Shown here one piece after another: positions 48,990-58,933 of a stretch of DNA of 64,000 nt (within the stretch, counting starts at the first letter, position 1; each line of letters begins with the position of its first letter). This DNA is from Neoarius graeffei (Eukaryota > Chordata > Actinopteri > Siluriformes > Ariidae). The notes beneath the pieces are model-generated. The model was not told the DNA's origin. It saw only the letters and a program-made list of their open reading frames with translations, and made no database searches. The position numbers were made by a program, and so were the translations under genes. Location of the stretch: positions 5,824,001 to 5,888,000 of the forward strand of contig NC_083586.1 of NCBI RefSeq assembly GCF_027579695.1, in the 5' to 3' direction.

Positions 48990-51244
48990 TTAGGGACAAA
49001 AAGGTTTAGGGACAAAAAAGGCAAAGTCATTACTAGCAGTATCTGAAAAAGTAAATATTTATTGGTGCATTTATACCATGGCACATTTCACCCTCCACAG
49101 ATAACAGCATCCTGTCATATAATATTACCATATTGCATAACATGAAACGACAATAAAATCAAACATTGTTCAATCGACCAATTTGGGCATGCACACACAC
49201 GTTTGAAAGTAGACTAAAACCCACTGCACACTACGTCTGGTAATACAGCTGCGGGAACTAAGGGAAATCATTCATTGTCTATAGAGATCCGCAATCCGTA
49301 TGTGATTTGGGTCAGAACAGATAGAACGGTGTGGAAGAAATTCCGCATCCAAGGCTCTCCGAATGAGTTAAAAAAGAAATTGAACTCCTCCGAAAAATCC
49401 TGCATGGTAGAGTGGTGTTGCTATGGTGATGATAAACAAATGTCATGTTTCCCACCGAAGGTAACAATGCAGTTAAGAAATATAACATATTTTAAATGTT
49501 ATAAACTATACAACATGGCGATAATTTCCAAACGTGATCCATATTAATAATACAAACCAAAACATGTACAAAAGAAATAAACCATTACTGGTATGATGAA
49601 AACAAGTCACTACCAAACATGGTGCTAATTTCTACACATGAGCAGTATTAATAACACACACCAATAAAGTGAAACAAAGTGTTGTTAGTATGAAAATACA
49701 TAAGTTTGGTAATCTACTCTGCCTGCCATGCTTCAATCCGGCCACAGACCATGGAGCAACCTGCTCTGACTAGACTTCCCGCCTTGTGGTGGATACCTTA
49801 GCTATCAACAAACTTAAGGCACGTTTACAAACATTTCCCAACAGAAAATAGCTGACTACTGCATTAAGTTGCAGTGTAAAAGTATAAAGTACTGATTTAC
49901 TATCAATGTCATGTTAACCGACTGCTTATGGGAATAATTTTCCAGATGGAAATTAGCTAGATAGCTAACTGAACTAGCCATAGACTGTATTGTATACAGT
50001 TGTTGGAACTAGCCCTTTAACGAGGCCGGGCAAACATTAGCGTTTTAACGTATTGCACACCGGCTCATAACTACCAGCATACTACTACATTTCTAAGTTT
50101 ATTAATGCTACCTCCTTTCATTTAACACCAAAGTGATAAAACACCAAAGTGACTTATGTACCTGAAAAAAAAAATGGTTGGCTGAGTACGCTGCTCTCAC
50201 TCAGTCAAATGCACTGAAGGCTGCTGGCTGCCAACCGCTTACTGTAAGACCCGAAGAAGATCTCGCACATGCGTGCTGACACACAGAGGTAGAGAAGATG
50301 CATGGGGTATTCCAAGTTTAGAGGATGCGCACACGTTTAGGAATATGTTCTCTCATTGTCGATTAGGGACCGGGAACATATGTAAATAAATAGGTTAGTC
50401 ATTTGATACCCATGCAAAGATAATAACATGTTATGAGATGTTTACCTTATATAGTGAAAGTCCCCAAGATGCATGAGCATATTTCTGTGAATTGCGTTCC
50501 AAAGTGTCTAGAGTTCGTTCTGATGCCAGCAGCAGCAGGCAGGCAATGCACAGCACTAATAAATGGTTAAGCTATTTTGCCACAATAGACAGCAGGTGTC
50601 TGCACAGTTATTTGAAATAAAAGTGCCCCCATTGAGATAGTCGGTATGTAAAAAATAACATCAGATGGCACATTTTTGTTAAACGGGAAACGGGAAGAAT
50701 TTTTATGCAATATGACATTATACTTTAGTGTTTGGGGAACTACAATAGACAGCGCATTCTCAGAAATGCCCTGGGGCCAATCAAAAACCGATGTAGATGG
50801 GATTCAGGGATGAACACAAAAATTAAAAAAAAGTATAATCTTCGCCCCATAGCCGATGTCATGATCGAATTATAGCTGATCTGAGGCCAACACTAGCCTG
50901 ATGAATGCGTAGGGTACTTCTCGATTTTGGGCCAATCAAAAGCCGATGTAGATGGGAGCAGGGGTGAAAAAAACTGGCTCCGCTCTCTGGCCGATCATTG
51001 TACGATCAAATTATTTAAGAGTATTCCTATACGATCTTAGGCCAATATCGGCCCGATGCATGCGTGTTGTTGGGGAAGCTGAGTAAGCCAGAAGTCAATC
51101 CTGGAATCTTCTGCTCTGTCATTAGACTTCTTGTCCCATCATGACACCTGGCAAAAAAAGGACTGATAAAAGTGAGAGCCTATGAAATGAGGATTTCACT
51201 CAAGGTCGCATGACTTGCAACTAGGGTGACACAACAAAGATGCA
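48990..51244. other. Long gene-poor stretch
   Basis: No gene recognised. At about 50760-51070 a unit of roughly 170 bases (ggggccaatcaaaaaccgat, gtagatggg) is repeated imperfectly in tandem. The 25 bases gtcattactagcagtatctg plus aaaaa at 49026 duplicate those at 47211. Confidence 0.5.
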
Positions 51245-51316
51245 TTCTCATACCAGAAGTTGAACCCATCCCACCTGAGTGAAAATCAGGAATCCTGACC
51301 ACTAGACCATATGGGA
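51245..51316 (-). tRNA. tRNA-Glu (TTC) gene or pseudogene, decayed
   Basis: The minus strand reads tcccatatggtctagtggtc, then ctgattttcactcagg with the anticodon TTC in a normal 7-base loop, then gggttcaacttctgg, then tatgagaa. It is 72 nt, as expected. The acceptor stem has one mismatch and the T stem is poorly paired, so it is probably a pseudogene. Confidence 0.75.
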
Positions 51317-51680
51317 CAGCCTTAAAGTTTAAAGGCCACCTTTACACCCAGGAGAACCCAGGAGTTTTCCAGAAAAGTAACTGTCAATTTTTATTTTATT
51401 TAGTTGTGTGGCTCGCAGTTAGAACTTTGTTGTGGTTAGTAAATGTATTATCCAGAACATTGCATGAGATAAAGGAGAGCCATGCCATCCAAACTTAGAA
51501 TCTTCTCATCCATAATAAGACATGATATATCTTGCTCCACTCAGCTGATTTCTCCATGGAAAAGTTCACATCCATGCACAGGTTTGATTTTTATTCGAGT
51601 TTAAAACAACTTTACACTGTCCCATTTCTAAAGGGCTGCAGGAGTGATATCATGACCAAAAGCATGCAGGACTGAGTGGA
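51317..51680. other. Spacer between the tRNA-Glu-like gene and the L2-like LINE, no gene recognised
   Basis: AT-rich with no supported frame. The only short T-run is at about 51390. I recognise no repeat family. Confidence 0.45.
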
Positions 51681-52655
51681 GATTAGATTAGATTAGATTA
51701 GATTAGATTAGATTAGATTAGATTAGATTAGATTAGATTAGATTAGATTAGATTAGATAGAACTTTATTGATCCCTTTGGGAGGGTTCCCTTAGGGAAAT
51801 TAAGATTCCAGCAGCATCATTACAGGATAAAGAGAGAATAGAAAATAGAGAAAAAACTTCTAGATAAATTAAATTAAGTATTTACACATACAAATATAAA
51901 AAGAATAAGATATGCACATTATATTGCACATTGTCCAGTATTGCTTATTGTTAGGCTAGGCTACTGCTCCTTCCCATCCTCTGTCCTCCTGTTCCCCCTC
52001 CTCCCCCCAAAGAGGAGTTGTACAGTCTGATGGCGTGAGGGACAAAGAAGTTTTTAAGTCTGTTTGTCCTGCACTTGGGAAGGAGCATTCTGTCACTGAA
52101 CAGGCTCCTCTGGTTGCTGATGATGGTGTGCAGAGGGTGACTGGCATCATCCATGATGTTCAATAGTTTGTCCATAGTCCAATGCCACCGTCACCAGAGA
52201 GTCCAGCTTCATGCAGACCACAGAGCCGGCATGCCTGATCAGTTTGTCCAGCCTGGATGTGTCCTTCTTGGATGTGCTGCCCCCCAGCACACCACAGTGT
52301 AAAACAGGACACTGGCGACCACGGACTGATAGAACATCCACAGGAGTTTCCTGCAGATGTTAAAGGACTGCAGCCTCCTAAGGAAGTATAGCCTGCTCTG
52401 TCCTTTCCTGTGTAAGTGATTGGTGTTGCAAGTCCAGTCCAGCTTGCTGTCCAGCCACAGCCCGAGGTACTTGTAGGAATCCACAGCCTCCACCTCAACT
52501 CCCTTGATCAGAACTGGGCGTGACCTTGGTCTGGACCTCCCAGAGTCAATGACCAGCTCCTTGGTCTTCAAGGTGTTGAGCTGCAGATGGTTCCTGTTGC
52601 ACCACACAGCAAAGTCCCTCTCACACACACACACACACACACACACATACATATC
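51681..52655 (-). mobile_element. LINE (L2-like) 3' part with (TAATC)n tail
   Basis: On the minus strand: reverse transcriptase C-terminal sequence (52239-52652) WCNRNHLQLNTLKTKELVID, VDSYKYLGLWLDSKLDWTCN and LYFLRRLQSFNICRKLLWMF, then a noncoding 3' part with ttccctaagggaaccctccc and aaagggatcaataaagttct and a tail of about 14 repeats taatc (plus-strand gatta, 51682-51755). The catalytic YxDD part is absent and the 5' end meets a (CA)n tract at 52624-52647. It is 5' truncated, as is usual for LINE copies. Same 3' end as the copy at 29805. Confidence 0.85.
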
Positions 52656-52934
52656 ATACAGATGTTATCTGTAAGAAAATTTTCCCTCTCTCAAAGAGTT
52701 GCTGGTCATAGCCCATGGTCAGACTGTGAGCAGAAGCTTCAAGCTTTGTCAGAGTTAGCTTTCAGAACACAGGTTTCAGTGGCCTTGTTGAAAAATGTCC
52801 TCACTTCAGAAAATGGTATAGGTAACTCAAAGAATGTTGAACCTTGGTCCTATCTACTGAGCTTCAAAGGTGAGCTGTATTTGAACCATAAGGCATGTAT
52901 TTTTTTTTAGAACATGAAGAATTTTGACCATCAG

Positions 52935-53295
52935 GGCTCATCTCATCTCATTATCTCTAGCCACTTTATCCTTCTACAGGGTCGCAGGCAAGCTGGAGCC
53001 TATCCCAGCTGACTACGGGCAAAAGGTGGGGTACACCCTAGACAAGTCACCAGGTTATCACAGGGCTGACACATAGACAACCATTCACACCTATGGTCAA
53101 TTTAGAGTCACCAGTTAACCTAACCTGCATGTCTTTGGACTGTGGGGGAAACCAGAGCACCCAGAGGAAACCCACGCGGACACAGGGAGAACATGCAAAC
53201 TCCACACAGAAAGGCCCTCGCCGGCCCCGGGGCTCGAATCCAGGACCTTCTTGCTGCGAGGCGACAGCACTAACCACTACACCACCGTGCCGCCC
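52935..53295 (-). mobile_element. Full-length tRNA-derived SINE (DANA/Mermaid-like)
   Basis: Same architecture as the copy at 41429, on the other strand, from ggcggcacggtggtgtagtg to a short (gatga) tail. Flanking tgaccatcagg (about 52924) and tgaccaccagg (about 53296) form a target duplication with one mismatch. Confidence 0.9.
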
Positions 53296-53775
53296 TGACC
53301 ACCAGGTCACTTGGAAAATGTTACCAGTATGACTTCAGTTCAAAAGGTTCTTGCCAGCAAGTTATCATGTTGTCTCTGTATATCTCAGCGCTCTGTCACC
53401 TTTTCCAAATGATTGCCCATCATCTGGCACAAATAATGATAAAAAAGTACTTGTTTAACCTGCAAAATGATATAGTTAACTCAAAGAATGTTGAACCTCA
53501 GTCCTATCAACTGAGCTGTGCAGGCTGTAAGGTGAGCTGTCCTGAACCATAGGACATATTTTCTTTCCGAACATGAAGAAGATTGACCATCAGGTCACTT
53601 GGAAAAGGTTACAATCATGAGTCTGCTTTATAACAGTCATTTTAAAGTCTTATCTTGGTTCAAGGAACCCTTTCTTGTCATGGTATTGGACTCCTTTAAC
53701 AAGCAACACCATTTTCAACCATACTTGTCTTTTGGGAATAAGGAGACCAATTGACTGAAAAGCAAGTCTGTTCCT

Positions 53776-53848
53776 CTGACAAAGACAGAATTCATCATTG
53801 GACCATCAGATTAAAACACTGATGCGCTCCTGACTGAGCTTTCCAGGC
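53776..53848 (-). pseudogene. tRNA-Lys (TTT) pseudogene
   Basis: The minus strand starts gcctggaaagctcagtcagg, then gcatcagtgttttaatctga, where the anticodon loop contains TTT, then ggtccaatgatgaattctg. The 5' half matches tRNA-Lys-TTT (GCCTGGATAGCTCAGT, GCATCAGACTTTTAATCTGA); the T arm and the 3' acceptor strand no longer pair. Confidence 0.65.
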
Positions 53849-54175
53849 TCCGCTTTTCTGTTTCTGTAAGAGTCAAAGCATGTCAGGACTTTGGACACAC
53901 ATTTTTAACAGGTTCCTCTGATTCAATTAATGCCCTGCTCATATCTGCTGTTTGTCACATTCAAAAATGTTGTAATATACCTTTCCTTTGAACCCTCAAA
54001 ACAGGGCACCCTCAAAAACCAACTTTTCCACTGATTGCCCATCATGTGACACAAATGGTGACAATAAGGATTCATATAAAATGTGAAGTTAACTGAAAGT
54101 TAGTTGACACCTTGGGCTTGTCACATTGGATGATGAGTGCTTAAGTTGAGCAAAAGTTGTCCACAGAATATAGTC

Positions 54176-54915
54176 AGGTGGTGTTTACATTAGACCATAT
54201 CAGCGGATCATCAGATTAACGTTTTTAAAACGATTCGCGTGCACACAGCAACGCCAATACACGATTCGCGTGCACACAGCAATGCCAATACATGGATACG
54301 CTAATCACATGACTAATTAGACGGCATGTCACATGATCCCACTGCATATCGGGCATGCGCAAGTCACTCACCACTTGCAAGTGGAAGGATGGCAAGCGAA
54401 CACCTTCTCCAGCAGATAAACACTCCTGGCTGTGATGTTCATGTTCTCACTGAGTTTAAGCACCTGAAGGAGGTAAATAAGTTGAAATGTGTAAATAAAC
54501 CTCAGTGCGGCTCAGCGCTTCCTCCTGCGCTCCAAATCACTCCGCTCTGAACAGCGAGTGCCCTCTGGAGGGTGCGCACTCCGGCCCTGCGCAGCTCACA
54601 GACCGCGTGAGTGAAGCGCACGAGCAGTGATTCGGGACTGAGCCGCTGTGTGTGCGATCCCAACGCCAGCGAATCAGGAAGATGGATGTCACAGTGACGT
54701 TGTCCAATGATGATGTCAGCTAGAGCTCAGCACTGCGTTTCCTCGTATCTCAATGTTTACACAGCACCGGATCAGATACGAACTGGGTTGAATACGTGGG
54801 CCCTGGCGGATTCAAGTTGTTCCGCCTGTGGAGTCATTTCCCGGCATTTTAATGTGAACGGACAGTGCATCCGCGATGAAAACGAGACGGATACGGTCTA
54901 ATGTAAACACCACCT
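54176..54915. mobile_element. MITE with perfect 21-bp inverted ends
   Basis: The left end aggtggtgtttacattagacc (54176-54196) is matched exactly, reversed, at 54895-54915. The 740-bp interior is CpG-rich (gcgcacgagcagtgattcgg) with no transposase. A target duplication is not obvious, so I do not name a superfamily. Confidence 0.82.
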
Positions 54916-55087
54916 CACACACTGAGGTGAGAACTACTATATGATCTTGGAAAGATCCCTGAATATATTGAGAAGGGTAATCCAGCCAGGTTATGCTTTC
55001 ATATTGAGCTCATCCTCTGAAAAAGCTTGAGTTCAGAGCGATGCCAACTTTGTACCTTGCTGGTATGGGCCAGTCTATGTCAGCTAA

Positions 55088-55159
55088 GACCTCATGCCGC
55101 AATGGTAGCACATCTGACTCCAGATCAGAAGGTTGCGTGTTCAAATCACTTTGAGGTCA
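55088..55159 (+). tRNA. tRNA-Trp (CCA), nearly intact
   Basis: 72 nt: acceptor gacctca pairs perfectly with tgaggtc and is followed by discriminator a. The anticodon arm tctga-ctccaga-tcaga is perfect with anticodon CCA. The T loop ttcaaat is normal for this tRNA. The D stem and the outer T stem each have one or two mismatches relative to the usual tRNA-Trp. It may be functional or in early decay. Confidence 0.82.
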
Positions 55160-55199
55160 GACGCCAAGATAATGCTTTTGGCTTTTTGCACAGTCTAAT

Positions 55200-55720
55200 G
55201 CAGAAATTTTCAGAATCACTTTTATTGCCAGGTGTGTAGACACACACGAGGAATTTGACTACGGTTTCACTTAGCTCTCATAGTACAAAACAGATAAAAA
55301 AGCGTATACACAAAACAAACAAACAAACAAACAAACAAAATGGTGCAATAGGTGCATAGTGCAAAGTAATCCAAGTAAGTCAAGTATGAAATAGATAAAT
55401 ATAAAGTATACACTGTGCACAGAATGATGGTATGAGTGTGCAGATATTTTGCAAGTGATCTTACTGATAGATGAATCTGGATTTTAGCTGTTCATCACAC
55501 AGACAGCCTGAGGGAAAAAACTATTCTTGTGTCTGGTTGTTTTTGCATACAGTGATCTATATCGTCTCCCTGAGGCGAGAAGATTAAACCGATTGTGCCC
55601 AGGGTGTGATGGGTCCGCAGAGATGTTACCTGCCCATTGGAGCAGGTAACATCTGCCCCAATCTGGACTCCAATCTCTAGGATAACCATTCAGGATTTTG
55701 TCAAGCTCATGCAAAAAGCT
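55200..55720 (-). mobile_element. LINE 3' end (minus strand)
   Basis: On the minus strand the end of a coding frame (LDKILNGYPRDWSPDWGRCY, then NSFFPQAVCVMN) is followed by a noncoding 3' region with ccgtagtcaaattcctcgtg and ggcaataaaagtgattctga. This is a common 3' end of fish LINEs; the body upstream is missing. A (CAAA)n run lies at 55314-55338. Confidence 0.65.
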
Positions 55721-55925
55721 AAGATTGCTCTGCTAACAACTCTTTCACCAATGTGCCTTTCATAACTCCACAACCTAATTTAATATGTTTCCAAAATTTG
55801 TCCATTGGGCTTGCTTGAAAAAATGCTGCAAAATACTGCTTGAGAAGCTTTCAGAACACAGGTTTCAGTGGCCTTGTTGAAGGATGTCCTCACTTCAGAA
55901 AATGGTATAGGTAACTCAAAGAACT

Positions 55926-57112
55926 AGGTAACTTTTGTCCCATTTCCATCCTGCCTGTGCTGTCCAAGGTGTACGAAAAGCTTGTGTTGCGCTAGATGAC
56001 TAACTTTCTCACAGACATCGCAATTCTAGGGCCTAATATCAGTGCGTACCGCAGGGGTCACACAACAACAACAATAATGTTGGCGATACGACATGACATT
56101 CTCACAGCAATGAAGAAAGAGGAACTCATGTTTGCTGTCATGACCGACTTTAGCAAGGCCTTTGACACCATGGCTTACGAGACTGTTCTCTGTAAACTTC
56201 GTAGGTTCGGCTTTTCTAAATAAACATTGAAGTGGGTTCTCAGCTATCTTTCTGAGCATTGACAATACATTCAAATAGACGATTGGAGATCAGAGGAGCT
56301 TGCAGTTACATTTGGTGTCCCTCAAGGATCCATCCTCGGGCCTGTCCTCTTTAATCTCTATGTCAATGACCTCTCCTCCAGGCTCCCCCGGACAGTGACG
56401 TCTCATCAATATGCTGGCCACACCACCTTCTACTCACATTGTAAACCATCTTCCTTAAATCAATGTTATGAAGAGATGCAGGGAGCTATTGACAAGCTAA
56501 GTGACTGGTCTTCAGACTCAAATCTTGTGTTAAACGCAGAAAAAAACAAATGCATGCTTTTCTCTATGCAGCAGATATCGTGAGTACATGGACTACATGA
56601 CATTGACAACAAACTGTTTTCCAATGGTAGAGAGCTTGAACGACTACAGCAAATGAAGCTCCAAGGAACACATGTTCACCAGCACCTTTTATGGACAGAT
56701 CATGTCAACAAGGTAACTGCATCATGTTATGCTACCCATTCAGTGCTACGCAAGCTGAATAATATCGCCCCTTTTTCAGTGAGGAAACAACTCTAAGAAT
56801 GCCTTATCCTCCATAAACTCGACTACAACAATGTTGTGTACCACCCTATTCCTGCCTATTTGATTCAGAGACTAGAACGAGTGCAGCTAGCGACTGCTGG
56901 ATTTGTTCTTCAGCATTATGCCAATGTCAGGGACATAATCCAGTTAAAATGGCTTCCTACTGAAGACTGAAGGGACTATCATCTAATGTGCCTTGCAAAT
57001 AAAGTGCTGTATTCTTTGGACTGGTCATCCTATCTTCCACTCCAATGCAGCACCAGTGACCAAGTACTAAGATCATCAGATGCTCTACGCTTAACTGTTC
57101 ACAGGAAATATT
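55926..57112 (+). pseudogene. LINE reverse transcriptase, jockey/CR1-like, decayed
   Basis: Successive segments in mostly one frame: FVPFPSCLCCPRCTKSL region equal to PISILPVLSKVYEKLVL, then MTNFLTDIAILGPNISAYRR, MTDFSKAFDTMAYETVLCKL, VTFGVPQGSILGPVLFNLYV and NDLSSRLP, RELERLQQMKLQGTHVH and finally LERVQLATAGFVLQHYANVR with DIIQLKWLPTED. FSKAFDT and GVPQGSILGP are reverse transcriptase motifs. The catalytic FADD/YADD box reads QYAGHTT, so D-D is lost. Several stops break the frame. 5' truncated, ends at an AT tract. Confidence 0.8.
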
Positions 57113-57117
57113 GACTT

Positions 57118-57120
<3 letters not shown>

Positions 57121-57186
<66 letters not shown>
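57121..57186. repeat. (AT)n microsatellite between two LINEs
   Basis: About 32 AT dinucleotides, exactly at the boundary of two LINE fragments. Confidence 0.95.
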
Positions 57187-57187
<1 letters not shown>

Positions 57188-58933
57188 CTGTATAAGATCA
57201 ACAGGAACCTAAGGACCTTCATCCAGAACTCAATGGAAATGTGGAAGACAACCCTAGAGGCCAACTCAAAAAAACCCATTGCCCAAGTCAACATCAAGTG
57301 CGGCATATACCAAGGAGATGCGCTATCACCACTGCTGTTCTGCATAGGCCCGAAACCCCTCAGTCAGATCATCACGAAGAGCGGCTACGGGTACCGATTC
57401 CGTAGTGGGGCAACAATCAGCCACCTGCTCTACATGGATGATATCAAGCTGTATGCCAGGAACGAGTGAGAAATAGACTCGCTGATCCACACCACCCGGA
57501 TCTACAGCGATGACATAGGGATGTCATTCGGATTGGACAAGTGTGGCCGGATGGTCTCAAAGAGAGGCAAGATGATCCGGACTGAGGGGATTGACCTACC
57601 AGAGGGCAACATAGATGATATCCAAGACAGCTACAAGTACCTTGGCATCCCACAGGCTAATGGAAACCATGAAGAGGCCACAAGGAAGTCAACCACAGCC
57701 AAATACCCCCAGAGAGTAAGGCAGGTCCTGAAAAGTCAGCTGAATGGTAAGAACAAGGTCCGAGCCATCAACATGTATGCACTACCAGTCATCAGATACC
57801 CCGCTGGTATCATAAACTGGCCAAAGGAGGAGATAGAAGCCACGGATATCAAGACTAGAAAGCTCCTCACCATGCATGGAGGGTTCCACCCCAAGTCCAG
57901 CACCCTGAGACTATACACTAAGCGGAAAGAGGGAGGCCGAGGGCTAGTGAGCATCAAGACCACAGTCCAGGATGAAACATCGAAAATCCGAGAATACATC
58001 AGAAAGATGGCCCCAAAGGATGAACTGCTAAGTGAATGTCTCAGGCAGCAGAACCCTGATGAGAGTGCAGAGGAGGAGGAGGAACAGACAACCTGGAGGG
58101 ACAAACCCCTACATGGCATGTACCACCATCAGATAGAGGAAGTTGCTGATATCAAGAAATCCTACCAGTGGCTGGATAATGCAGGACTGACAGACAGCAC
58201 AGAGGCACTAATCATGGCAGCACAAGAACAGGCCATAAGCACAAGAGCCATAGAGCCCAGGATCTACCAGAGTAGATCAGACCCAAGATGCAGACTGTGC
58301 AAAGAAGCCCCTGAAACAGTCCAGCACATAGTAGCAGGGTGTAAGATGCTAGCTGGATCAGCGTACATGGAGAGGCACAACCAAGTGGCTGGGATAGTAT
58401 ACAGGAACATCTGCAACCAGTATGGAATAGAAGTACCCAAGTCCCAATGGGCCATATCACAGAAGGTGGCTGAGAACAACAGGGCCAAGGTTCTGTGGGA
58501 CTTCAGCTTCCAGACTGACAAACAGATCCTGGCTAACCAACCGGACATAGTGGTGGTGGACAAAGAGCAGAAGAGGGTGGTGGTGATAGATGTAGCAATC
58601 CCAGCTGACGCCAACATCAGGAAGAAGGAACATGAGAAACTTGAGAAGTATCAAGGGTTGAAAGAGCAGCTGGAACGGATGTGGAAGGTCAAGGGTTGCT
58701 TGGTCCCCGTGGTAGTGGGGGCACTTGGGGCAGTAACCCCCAAACTGGGAGAGTGGCTCCAGCAAATCCCAGGAACAACATCTGAAGCCTCAGTCCAGAA
58801 GAGCACAGTCCTAGGAACATCGAAGATACTGCGCAGAACCCTCAAACTCCCAGGCCTCTGGTAGAGGACCCGAGCTTGAGGATGACATGGATACCACCCC
58901 CCGCCGGGGGTGAGAAGGAGATTATTATATATA
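57187..58933 (+). mobile_element. LINE of Rex6/R4 type, 5' truncated
   Basis: Coding from the first base to 58864, then a short 3' UTR (cccgccgggggtgagaagga) ending gattattatatata. The C-terminal endonuclease after the reverse transcriptase, instead of an N-terminal apurinic-type nuclease, marks the R2/R4/Rex6 group. The downstream end meets the TA of the Tc1 element. Confidence 0.8.
57233..58864 (+). pseudogene. Rex6/R4-type LINE polyprotein, C-terminal two thirds
   Basis: One frame runs from before 57233 to 58864, broken only by a TGA at 57467-57469 (family position probably CGA, arginine). Before it: GIYQGDALSPLLFCI and the intact catalytic box LLYMDDIKLYA of the reverse transcriptase. 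After it (57521-58864, 447 residues): the thumb (SYKYLGIPQANGN), the conserved HGGFHPKSSTLRLYTKRKEG, GGRGLVSI, a CCHC knuckle at about residues 256-276 (CRLCKEAPETVQHIVAGC), and a restriction-like endonuclease at about 330-390 (QPDIVVVDKEQKRVVVIDVA) with the PD...D core. It ends LKLPGLW. Well preserved compared with the other LINEs here, so fairly young. Confidence 0.82.

Larger units (their letters stand above)
52656..54175. other. Region of decayed tRNA-like and duplicated sequence
   Basis: Apart from the SINE, the block aactcaaagaatgttgaacc with cctatcaactgagct occurs at about 52816 and 53467, and part of it again at 55850-55925. On the minus strand it reads agctcagttgatagga and then ggttcaacattc, which looks like a tRNA gene lacking its anticodon arm. 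Confidence 0.5.
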
